Shown: in pieces, positions 1 to 5,656 of the stretch | Position numbering within the stretch: the first letter of the stretch is position 1 | Layout of the letters: the number at the start of each line of letters is the position of its first letter | DNA from: Balneolales bacterium | GTDB lineage: Bacteria > Bacteroidota > Rhodothermia > Balneolales > Natronogracilivirgulaceae | Assembly: GCA_007131535.1 (NCBI GenBank) | Contig: SLQI01000371.1 | Coordinates: 1-7,013 of the forward strand | Direction of reading: 5' to 3' | DNA length: 7,013 bases | Position numbers and translations under genes: made by a program | The notes under the pieces: model-generated | Seen by the model: only the letters and a program-made list of their open reading frames with translations | The model's database searches: none | What the model was told of the DNA's origin: nothing

Positions 1-402
1 GAGCTTTACGAGGAGTTGTACAAGGAACTTTACCATAAAGTGCGGATCAATTACTATCCGCCGCGCGGGGATGAAAAAGAAGGCTGGGATAACATCGATA
101 TCTTCGGATGGATGGGTTATCCGATGCAGATTAAAATCGATTTTCTCTGCCGGGACTCCATTCTCGCCGCACCCATCGTACTGGATCTGGCATTGTTTCT
201 CGATCTGGCTCAACGGGCAGGTCGCACGGGCATACAGGAATGGCTCTCGTTTTACTTCAAAAGTCCGCAGGTTGCCGAAGGGCATGTGCCGGAACATGAC
301 ATTTTCATTCAGCACTTCCGGCTGAAAAACACCCTGCGGGTGATGATGGGAGAAAAACCGGTCACTCACCTTTCTGAAAATTTTGATAACGACGAAGTCT
401 GA
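1..402 (+). CDS. Inositol-3-phosphate synthase (myo-inositol-1-phosphate synthase), C-terminal part
   Basis: The frame is open from the first base, so the 5' end lies outside the window; 133 residues are visible. The enzyme makes myo-inositol phosphate from glucose-6-phosphate in the cytosol, using NAD. Family signatures seen: YYPPRGDEKEGWDNIDI, then GWMGYPMQIKIDF, the hallmark CRDSILAAP followed by a hydrophobic helix (IVLDLALFLDLAQ), and the C-terminal GIQEWLSFYFKSP. These match the bacterial/archaeal-type synthases, in which this block is the C-terminal third of a protein of about 360-440 residues. The tail after FKSP is charged and poorly conserved, ending NDDEV-like (FDNDEV) with TGA at 400-402. 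The next gene starts 8 nt later on the same strand and encodes the enzyme expected to use the product, so the two are very probably cotranscribed. The family call is firm; the missing N-terminus holds the NAD-binding Rossmann part and cannot be checked. Confidence 0.92.
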   Translation, partial: ELYEELYKELYHKVRINYYPPRGDEKEGWDNIDIFGWMGYPMQIKIDFLCRDSILAAPIVLDLALFLDLAQRAGRTGIQEWLSFYFKSPQVAEGHVPEHDIFIQHFRLKNTLRVMMGEKPVTHLSENFDNDEV

Positions 403-410
403 GGATCTGC

Positions 411-1142
411 ATGGAGCAACGAACAGGGTTGATACTTGCCGCCGGTTACGGATCCCGACTGGCCGGCAGTGTATCTGAAACCGACTTTAAACCGCTAACG
501 CCGGTAAACGGAACACCGCTTATATTCCGTACTATCCGCAGTCTCGAACTGGCCGGTTGTTCCCGGGTCGGCATCGTGCTGGGTTACGGCGCCGAAAAAA
601 TTAAAGACCGGATACTTTCCGAGTACGAAGGAGACCTGCCGCTGGACTTTATCGTCAATGATAAGTATCACCTTCAGAACGGGGTTTCAGTTCTCGCTGC
701 AAAGGACTACGCGGGCAGTACATTTGTCCTTACGATGGCCGACCACATCATCGGCGATGAACTCATGACGCTCGCTTCGGAACATCATCCTCCGTCTAAT
801 GGCGCTACGCTACTGGTAGACTATAAGCTCGACTCCATTTTTGATATGGATGATGCCACTAAAGTTCAGACCGACAGCTCCGGTAACATAGAGACCATCG
901 GCAAACAGCTTCAGGAGTATAACTGTGTAGATACCGGCGTATTTATCTGCACTTCCGGTTTGATCGACGCCCTACAGGAGTTTTACGAAGCTCATGGGGA
1001 TGCCTCTTTGTCTCAGGGAGTTCAGCATCTGGCCAAATCCGGAAGAATGACAACCCTGGATATCGGCGCGGGCTACTGGCAGGATGTGGACACACCGGAA
1101 ATGCTGGAACAGGCGGAGCAGACATTGGCAGCTTCGGAGTAA
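411..1142 (+). CDS. CTP:inositol-1-phosphate cytidylyltransferase (IPCT-like nucleotidyltransferase)
   Basis: A 243-residue, single-domain sugar-nucleotidyltransferase fold, predicted to form CDP-inositol from CTP and inositol phosphate in the cytosol. Seen: the nucleotide-binding loop LILAAGYGSRL (residues 7-17) with downstream DFKPL (Lys27); MADH at 109-112, whose Asp111 should bind Mg; DDATKV at 147-152; NCVDTGVF at 171-178; and GYWQDVDTPE at 221-230, with Asp227 as the probable second metal ligand. The DATKV plus VDTGVF plus DVDTPE combination is what I associate with IPCT rather than with glucose-1-phosphate or phosphocholine transferases. The placement directly behind inositol-phosphate synthase supports this. 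ATG at 411 is chosen because GAGGA (401-405) sits 5 nt upstream, overlapping the stop of the preceding gene. Unlike the bifunctional IPCT/DIPP synthases of hyperthermophiles, no membrane CDP-alcohol phosphotransferase domain is fused at the C-terminus, so the acceptor enzyme must be encoded elsewhere. The final acceptor (lipid or second inositol phosphate) cannot be told from this window. Confidence 0.85.
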   Translation: MEQRTGLILAAGYGSRLAGSVSETDFKPLTPVNGTPLIFRTIRSLELAGCSRVGIVLGYGAEKIKDRILSEYEGDLPLDFIVNDKYHLQNGVSVLAAKDYAGSTFVLTMADHIIGDELMTLASEHHPPSNGATLLVDYKLDSIFDMDDATKVQTDSSGNIETIGKQLQEYNCVDTGVFICTSGLIDALQEFYEAHGDASLSQGVQHLAKSGRMTTLDIGAGYWQDVDTPEMLEQAEQTLAASE

Positions 1143-1168
1143 GTGAGTTTAAGAATCTGTTACCCTTC

Positions 1169-1193
1169 GGAAACCAGAGCTTCCAGTTTTTTT
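1169..1193 (+). terminator. Possible weak intrinsic terminator after the cytidylyltransferase gene
   Basis: In the 79-bp convergent gap, GGAA (1169-1172) can pair with TTCC (1181-1184) around an 8-nt loop. A run of seven T begins two bases later at 1187. The 4-bp stem is short and AT/GC mixed, so this is a marginal terminator for the plus-strand inositol genes. I see no T-tract hairpin for the opposite (mlaC) direction here. Confidence 0.3.
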
Positions 1194-1221
1194 AACCTGT
1201 TAATATCGACTTTTCCCCCTT

Positions 1222-1830
1222 TTATCCGGTGCGTTCAGCTCTTCTTTCAAGGCTTTCCATCAGGCGATCGAAACCGTGACGGCGCAGAATGTTGCTAAAG
1301 GATCGCTGATAGGACTCGGCGGTCCAGACATTATCGACTGAGATATCCGCAATCACCCATTCGCCGTTTTTATAGGTCATTTTATATTTGACAGGGATTC
1401 GTCGGTTATCCAGCACAGACATAGTGTGGACTAATGCCTCTCCATTATTTACTGCGATTTCCTCATAGGTTACTTCCGCCCGGTAAATATCGAGTTGTTC
1501 CATGCTCTGCTGCCGGATTACTTCGGCAAACAATTCGGTAAACCTCTCCTGCTCCTCAGGGTTTAACTCATCATACTTTTCGTCCAGCGCCTGGCGGGCC
1601 ATTGAAGGATAATCCACGATATCGTTGATCAACCCTTTAAGTTTTTCGCGCTGCTCATCTGTATACTCCTGCCCTTTCGGGCCCAGCACATCTTTGATTT
1701 CCCGATCCCGTTCCTCAAGCAGAGTTTGAATCTCATTTTTCACTTCCTGATCGGCTGCCAATGAAAAATTTGCGGAAGCTGGTCCGACTAAAAATAAACC
1801 CGATAATAAAAAAGCAATGAAGTAGCGCAT
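1222..1830 (-). CDS. MlaC/Ttg2D-family periplasmic phospholipid-binding protein
   Basis: 202 residues, the normal length for MlaC. Residues 1-20 form a signal peptide: basic start, hydrophobic core (FIAFLLSGLFLVG) and the cleavage site ASA|NF. The mature part follows the MlaC pattern: a helical lead, IVDYPSMARQAL (71-82, the 'D-Y-x-x-x-A/S-R' block), LNPEEQERFTELFAEVIRQQ (89-108), the strand VKYKMTYKNGEWVIADISVDNV (147-168) and SYQRSFSNILRRHGFDRLMESL (173-194). MlaC carries lipids across the periplasm between an inner-membrane MlaFEDB ABC complex and an outer-membrane partner. Here the upstream neighbour, 12 nt away on the same strand, is a TolC-family protein, and no MlaE, MlaF or MlaD is in the window. 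ATG at 1830 is fixed by the signal peptide; GGAG at the tolC stop is too far upstream to be a standard ribosome site, so translation may be coupled. The family call is strong; the cargo and direction of transport are unknown. Confidence 0.88.
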   Translation of the reverse strand: MRYFIAFLLSGLFLVGPASANFSLAADQEVKNEIQTLLEERDREIKDVLGPKGQEYTDEQREKLKGLINDIVDYPSMARQALDEKYDELNPEEQERFTELFAEVIRQQSMEQLDIYRAEVTYEEIAVNNGEALVHTMSVLDNRRIPVKYKMTYKNGEWVIADISVDNVWTAESYQRSFSNILRRHGFDRLMESLERRAERTG

Positions 1831-1842
1831 AAAAAACTGTAT

Positions 1843-3219
1843 TTATAACTCCGTTAATGGTATTCCGGCTTTGCGGTATAATTCCGCCAGTTTAAGATTA
1901 TAACGATGGACGCTCTGACGATATTCGACTTCGAGTTCCAGATTTTCTCTAACGGCATCCACGAGATTTTCAATATCTCCGAATCCCAGATCGTATTCGA
2001 TTTGTTCATCCCGAAGCCACTCGTTACTAATTCTGAGTGCTTCCCGAATATTTTCAACCCGTGACTCCGCCACCATAACATCCCGGTACGTTTCACTCAA
2101 CTCCAGATGAATGCCGTCTTTTGCCGCTTCTTTTTGATAGTCCACTTGCCGGCGTTGCGCTTCTCTTCGCTCAATATCAAGATTAACGGTACGAAAGTTC
2201 AGGTTTTGCCTGAACCCAACACCCACCGATGCGGATAAATAGTTCGTGGTGTTACGTATAAACGGGTTGGTCTGCCGCGGTCGATTGGGTGTAAAAGCGG
2301 CCCTTCCCTGGATGCCGAAAAATAAGGCAGGGTATCGCTGAGACCGACTTGCTTCCACACCGGCCTGTGCGGCTTCCCGGGCCATATCCAACCCTCTCAG
2401 CTCCGGACGATCCGCCGAAGCCCGGTGCCGGTAGTGGTCAAGATCTTCCAGCACAATCTCAAACGGGTCCAGGAATTCTTCTTCGGGTAGATAAGTGCGG
2501 TCTTGTTCACCGAGGGCAATTTCCCATGCATTTTCGACAAAACTGAGACTCTGCAGCACCTCCTGCTCTTGCGTGAAGAAGCGCTGCCGATAGATGCGGA
2601 ATTGGTAGATGTCAGCTTCATCAAAATCAATATCTCCATCATCCCGCATCTGTTCCAGCTGATCTTCGGCTTGCTCGAGGGTGTTCCGGGCTTCATCCAA
2701 TAATCGTTTCATTTCGAGAGCCAGCAGCCTCGACTGATAAAGCTCAAACAATCGCAGCCTGTATTCCTGCTCACCGGCATCGTATTCGTGTTGAACGGCC
2801 TGAGCGCCGGCACGCGCAGCTTCAATAGCACTGCTCAATCCACCCCAGGTAAATATGGGCTGCAGCGCGTTAATTTCTCCCTGCGTAAAAATTCCCCAGT
2901 TTTCCCAGTCATTTTGAAGATCCGGATCAAGATACAGCTGCCCTCCCGGAAACTGATCAGGGTCAGAGCTTTGCACTCCGGGCACCAGACCATGTGCGGT
3001 GGTCAGCTCAATATTCGGCAAATACCTTTGGTTCCTTGCCTGCCGGTACCGGTTGTCTGCCATTTCCACATTCTGTTGACGGGCATCAAGTTCCGCAGAT
3101 ACCTCCACTCCTTTATCCAGAAAGTCTGGCAGGGAAATACGCACGGTATCGCCCGGAGTGGAATTGGCGGTTATTAGCCAAACGATCATCAAAGTTACAG
3201 CTGCTATTATTTTTCGCAT
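1843..3219 (-). CDS. TolC-family outer-membrane efflux/export factor
   Basis: 458 residues, typical for an outer-membrane factor. A signal peptide covers about residues 1-22 (MRKII, then the hydrophobic AAVTLMIVWLITA). Two OEP half-repeats follow, each a helical-hairpin/beta-strand unit. Repeat one begins near residue 44, with NQRYLPNIEL at 63-72 and the conserved strand entry QPIFTWGG at 120-127. Repeat two begins with the RPEL block (271-274), QRYPALFFGIQG at 294-305 and GFRQNLNF at 335-342. Near the C-terminus LGFGDIENLVDAV (411-423) matches the usual G-x-x-D-x-x-x-x-V/L-D-A segment. Long acidic/Gln-rich helices (about 137-235 and 345-400) should form the periplasmic coiled-coil tube. It is the first gene of a two-gene unit with the MlaC-like gene 12 nt downstream, suggesting a lipid or envelope role rather than drug efflux; no membrane-fusion protein or pump gene is adjacent. 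ATG at 3219 is set by the signal peptide; no convincing Shine-Dalgarno sequence precedes it. Confidence 0.9.
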   Translation of the reverse strand: MRKIIAAVTLMIVWLITANSTPGDTVRISLPDFLDKGVEVSAELDARQQNVEMADNRYRQARNQRYLPNIELTTAHGLVPGVQSSDPDQFPGGQLYLDPDLQNDWENWGIFTQGEINALQPIFTWGGLSSAIEAARAGAQAVQHEYDAGEQEYRLRLFELYQSRLLALEMKRLLDEARNTLEQAEDQLEQMRDDGDIDFDEADIYQFRIYRQRFFTQEQEVLQSLSFVENAWEIALGEQDRTYLPEEEFLDPFEIVLEDLDHYRHRASADRPELRGLDMAREAAQAGVEASRSQRYPALFFGIQGRAAFTPNRPRQTNPFIRNTTNYLSASVGVGFRQNLNFRTVNLDIERREAQRRQVDYQKEAAKDGIHLELSETYRDVMVAESRVENIREALRISNEWLRDEQIEYDLGFGDIENLVDAVRENLELEVEYRQSVHRYNLKLAELYRKAGIPLTEL

Positions 3220-3606
3220 AGAAAAGCCTGTCAGTTTATATCAACAAAAAAAGCCCCTGCGGGCCCGGACGGTAACATTTCAAGAGAAACGGTGTGGTTC
3301 ACAACGAATGGATCATCAGAAAAAATGCAATTTCAGGTACACCGAAAAATCCTGACGTTAATCGATTACAACGATAGAATACCCAAAAATTTTCTTATTC
3401 AGCATTCGGATTTTTCAGGACAGCTCACCAATAATAGAGACTACAGCATTACATATCAAACGGGTTCGGCGGGTATTCCTGCAATATCATACAAGTTCAC
3501 AAGAACTGCTGATATCACTTTTCCAGCAGAAAACTCCCCGGAGTGTTTCGGTTTAATATTTGCTGATGTGATTGATTCGAAACAACTTTTCCCATTCACA
3601 GCCAAC
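3220..3606. other. 387-bp divergent intergenic region between the TolC and GNAT genes
   Basis: This gap must hold the promoters of both divergent genes. Apart from the hairpin at 3246-3264, I see no confident promoter. A TAATAT hexamer at 3554-3559 could serve as a -10 element for the GNAT gene, about 50 nt before its ATG, but no matching -35 is evident. The GNAT reading frame stays open back to a GTG at 3292; however, the translated extension has no recognisable domain and starts well ahead of the family's normal N-terminus. On the minus strand a 15-codon open frame (ATG near 3404) ends about 95 nt upstream of the hairpin; this may be chance. Confidence 0.5.
3246..3264 (-). terminator. Terminator-like hairpin in the leader of the TolC gene
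   Basis: Read on the minus strand, GCCC-GCAG-GGGC forms a four-pair all-GC stem with a 4-nt loop, followed at once by seven T (plus-strand A-run 3246-3252). It ends only 26 nt before the TolC start codon and faces the same way as the gene. On the plus strand there is no T-run after the hairpin, so it works only towards TolC. It could end an unannotated minus-strand transcript or act as an attenuator in the TolC leader. The stem is short, hence moderate confidence. Confidence 0.4.
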
Positions 3607-4296
3607 ATGTCAGTGTTACTTAGTATAAAACGCGGATTTAAACTTCTTGGCCGCGGACAGGTTAAATCCTTCATCACAGAGATAATCCGCCGATTCTGGA
3701 CCCGGGAGTATACGCTGGTTTTACGCCGGGACCTGCGTGTACCCTATCAGGCACCGGCGGCCAAAATTGATGTTCACATACGTAAATTAAGGCAAGAAGA
3801 TATTGATGCTTTTTTTAATAACGGGAATTCCCGGCAAGTTCCGGCCGGGTACTTAAACTACCTGGAACGCTTGTTGAATAGTGGAATTCGCTACAGTTTT
3901 GTAGCCACCGACCAGGAGGATAACCCTGCCTTTCTGCAGTGGTTAATTCCTGCTGAAAACAATCCCTTACTCCGCAAAGAATTCGGTCAGTATTTTCCGG
4001 AATTGGAGCCTCATGAAGTTTTACTCGACGGGGGGCTGATGCATCAGGATTATCGCGGCAACGGAATCATGGCCGATGCTTTAAGCCGAATAACAGAGAT
4101 GGGGCGTGATTACGGAGCCACCCATGCCATTACCCTGGTAGAGACCTACAATACCGCCTCACTGAAAGGCTGCCACCGGGCTGGTTTTCGCCCTTATAAA
4201 CTGAGAGAAGTAAAATGGAGGTTTTTCCGGGAATCAATTTCGTTTCAACCCGTCCCTCGGTGGGCATCTGAAGATTATTACCGTGCTGTATCCTAA
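3607..4296 (+). CDS. GNAT-family N-acetyltransferase
   Basis: 229 residues from ATG 3607. It transfers an acyl group from acyl-CoA to an amine; the substrate is unknown. The first 55 residues form a basic helical lead (SIKRGFKLLGRG, then IIRRFWTREYTLVLRRDL). The GNAT core then starts at KIDVHIRKLRQEDIDAFF (53-70). The acetyl-CoA loop is HQDYRGNGIMADAL (146-159), with RGNG as the R/Q-x-x-G-x-G/A pyrophosphate motif. The late signature YNTASLKGCHRAGFRPY (181-197) is motif B with the usual N..S...C/Y...GF. The start at 3607 is preferred over the in-frame GTG at 3292 because MSVLLSIKRG resembles the usual beginning of this GNAT subgroup and the added 105 residues look non-coding. No good Shine-Dalgarno sequence precedes it, as for several genes here. 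It stands alone: divergent from TolC upstream and convergent with guaC downstream. The family call is firm; specific function is not assignable. Confidence 0.8.
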   Translation: MSVLLSIKRGFKLLGRGQVKSFITEIIRRFWTREYTLVLRRDLRVPYQAPAAKIDVHIRKLRQEDIDAFFNNGNSRQVPAGYLNYLERLLNSGIRYSFVATDQEDNPAFLQWLIPAENNPLLRKEFGQYFPELEPHEVLLDGGLMHQDYRGNGIMADALSRITEMGRDYGATHAITLVETYNTASLKGCHRAGFRPYKLREVKWRFFRESISFQPVPRWASEDYYRAVS

Positions 4297-4309
4297 CCGG
4301 GTGCAAAAA

Positions 4310-4427
4310 GTTTCATAGCACTTTCAGCCATTCTTACTTTTGTACTTTTCGGGTTATCAAAGCTCAACGGTGCATTCTTGTGAAAGACTGAAACGATTTC
4401 TTACAGATACTGCCACTTTTCTTACAG
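4310..4427. repeat. Clustered short repeats in the GNAT/guaC convergent gap
   Basis: The 138-bp gap between two converging genes holds several short repeats. GTTTCA-n5-CTTTCA (4310-4326) is mirrored by TGAAAG-n2-TGAAAC (4381-4394), a nested inverted repeat. TACTTTTG is followed directly by TACTTTTC (4335-4350). TTTCTTACAG occurs at 4397-4406 and again at 4418-4427, 21 bp apart. GGTGCA occurs at 4300-4305 and 4369-4374. No T-tract terminator is apparent for either gene. The inverted repeat may act as a two-way transcription end, but this is uncertain. Confidence 0.35.
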
Positions 4428-4434
4428 GCACTTA

Positions 4435-5481
4435 TTAATCATCCCCGAATATCGTATTCAACTGGCGGGAAACCAGTACAAACGTAGTTCGTTTAGTCAA
4501 CTCTTTTAACCGGCGTGCACCTACATAAGTACAAGCCGAGCGGATTCCGCCAAGGATTTCCTGCAGAGTATCTTTTACATCACCGCGATACGGAATTTTG
4601 ACTGTTTTGCCTTCGCTGGCACGATATTCGGCCACATCACCTTTGTGTTTTTTCATTGCCGTATCGGAAGCCATACCGTAGAAAAAGAGCTTTTTCTCTC
4701 CGTCCTCTTCAATGAGCTCCGCCTCACTTTGGTCATGACCGGCAAACATGCCACCCATCATGACAAAATCGGCTCCGGCGCCATAGGCTTTGGCGATATC
4801 ACCCGGGCAGGTTATTCCGCCATCGGAGCAAACCAGCCCCTCCAGACCGTGCGCGGCATCAGCGCATTCGATGATGGCCGATAATTGCGGATATCCCACA
4901 CCGGCCACTTTCCGGGTCGTACACACACTACCCTGCCCCACACCGATTTTTACCACATCAGCCCCGCTCAGGATCAGCTCTTCCGTCATCTCACCGGTCA
5001 CCACATTGCCGGCCATAATGGTTTTATCCGGAAACTGGTCTCTGATTTTCCTGAGATAATCTACGAAGTACTGAATGTATCCATTAGCCACATCCAGGCA
5101 GATTTTTTTTGGCGCGAGATCGCCGAGCTGCTTATTGACATATTTGAATTTCTCGTAGTCTTCCTCATTCAATCCGACCGTATACCAGGTGTTGGCATCA
5201 CCGCCGTTTCTATAGAATTCTATTAGTTTATCTGCCGGATAATGCTTTACCAACGCTACGGTGAGCCCGTTGCCGTCGGCTTCAAAAGCACGGGCCATCA
5301 TAAATGTACCCACTCCATCCATATTGGCGGCTATAACCGGCACGCCGTTAAAACGGTGACCGCTCCAGCGGAAGGTAAACTCTCTTGTTATGTTGACATC
5401 GCTTCGGCTGGAAAGTGTTGAACGTTTCGGCCGGATCAAAACATCCGGAAAATCGAGTTTATAGTCTTGTTCTATTCTCAT
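4435..5481 (-). CDS. guaC: GMP reductase
   Basis: 348 residues, within one residue of the E. coli GuaC length, and alignable by eye nearly end to end. It reduces GMP to IMP with NADPH, releasing ammonia, so guanine nucleotides can re-enter the adenine branch. Seen: N-terminal KLDFPDVLIRPKRSTLSSRSDV (8-29), IIAANMD-type VIAANMDGVGTF (49-60), CLDVANGY (128-135), MAGNVVTGEM (156-165), the active-site loop GSVCTTR (184-190) with Cys187 and Thr189, SDGGITCPGDIAKA (219-232), MMGGMFAGH (241-249), and the EGKT block with Glu290. Cys, Thr and Glu correspond to the E. coli catalytic set shifted by one. There are no CBS domains, which separates it from IMP dehydrogenase. ATG at 5481 is chosen because MRIEQDYKLDF matches the family's N-terminus; the frame extends 31 codons further to 5574, but those residues are not family-like. 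No Shine-Dalgarno sequence is seen. It is divergent from the amidase gene, sharing a control region with palindromes. Confidence 0.96.
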   Translation of the reverse strand: MRIEQDYKLDFPDVLIRPKRSTLSSRSDVNITREFTFRWSGHRFNGVPVIAANMDGVGTFMMARAFEADGNGLTVALVKHYPADKLIEFYRNGGDANTWYTVGLNEEDYEKFKYVNKQLGDLAPKKICLDVANGYIQYFVDYLRKIRDQFPDKTIMAGNVVTGEMTEELILSGADVVKIGVGQGSVCTTRKVAGVGYPQLSAIIECADAAHGLEGLVCSDGGITCPGDIAKAYGAGADFVMMGGMFAGHDQSEAELIEEDGEKKLFFYGMASDTAMKKHKGDVAEYRASEGKTVKIPYRGDVKDTLQEILGGIRSACTYVGARRLKELTKRTTFVLVSRQLNTIFGDD

Positions 5482-5498
5482 ATTGAGCGTGAGTTTAT

Positions 5499-5579
5499 TT
5501 TGATTGAGTTCATCCGGCTGATTTCTGAACAAAAAATCCGAAAGTACCGTGCGGCAATGCAACCATACACTCAATCAAA
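5499..5579. promoter_or_regulatory. 11-bp perfect inverted repeat between guaC and the amidase gene
   Basis: TTTGATTGAGT (5499-5509) is exactly mirrored by ACTCAATCAAA (5569-5579), with 59 bp between the arms. The left arm lies 18 bp upstream of the guaC start codon and the right arm 78 bp upstream of the amidase start. The spacing suggests paired operator half-sites or a loop, rather than a terminator, since there is no T-run. It is a candidate binding site for a regulator shared by the divergent pair. Confidence 0.4.
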
Positions 5580-5587
5580 GTTTGATT
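5573..5587. promoter_or_regulatory. 15-bp palindrome, possible operator
   Basis: AATCAAA-G-TTTGATT is a perfect palindrome with a single central base. Its half-site TTTGATT is the same heptamer found at 5499-5505, giving three copies in 89 bp of the divergent control region. This is typical in form for a dimeric helix-turn-helix regulator site. The regulator is not in the window and I cannot match it to a named operator. Confidence 0.4.
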
Positions 5588-5656
5588 TATGACAGAAAAT
5601 CACACAGATTCCCACCATCGATGAAAATCCCCACCAGTCTGATTCTAAAGGTTTTT

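Noticed and set aside
2349..3177. Several open frames opposite or out of phase with the TolC gene
   Set aside because: They are shadows of the well-supported TolC frame, with no start signals or domains of their own.
3292..3606. In-frame 105-codon extension of the GNAT gene back to GTG 3292
   Set aside because: The added residues have no recognisable domain and an atypical composition; the product from ATG 3607 already starts as expected for the family and is full length.
4435..5481. IMP dehydrogenase instead of GMP reductase
   Set aside because: No CBS domain pair, length of 348 residues, and the N-terminus and SVCTTR/EGKT blocks match GuaC.
5482..5574. 31-codon N-terminal extension of guaC to 5574
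   Set aside because: GuaC proteins start at MRIE..., matching ATG 5481; the extension overlaps the palindromic control region.
5549..5656. 36-codon N-terminal extension of the amidase
   Set aside because: The family begins with the first strand KIALIQ; ATG 5657 has an AAAGG site at correct spacing.
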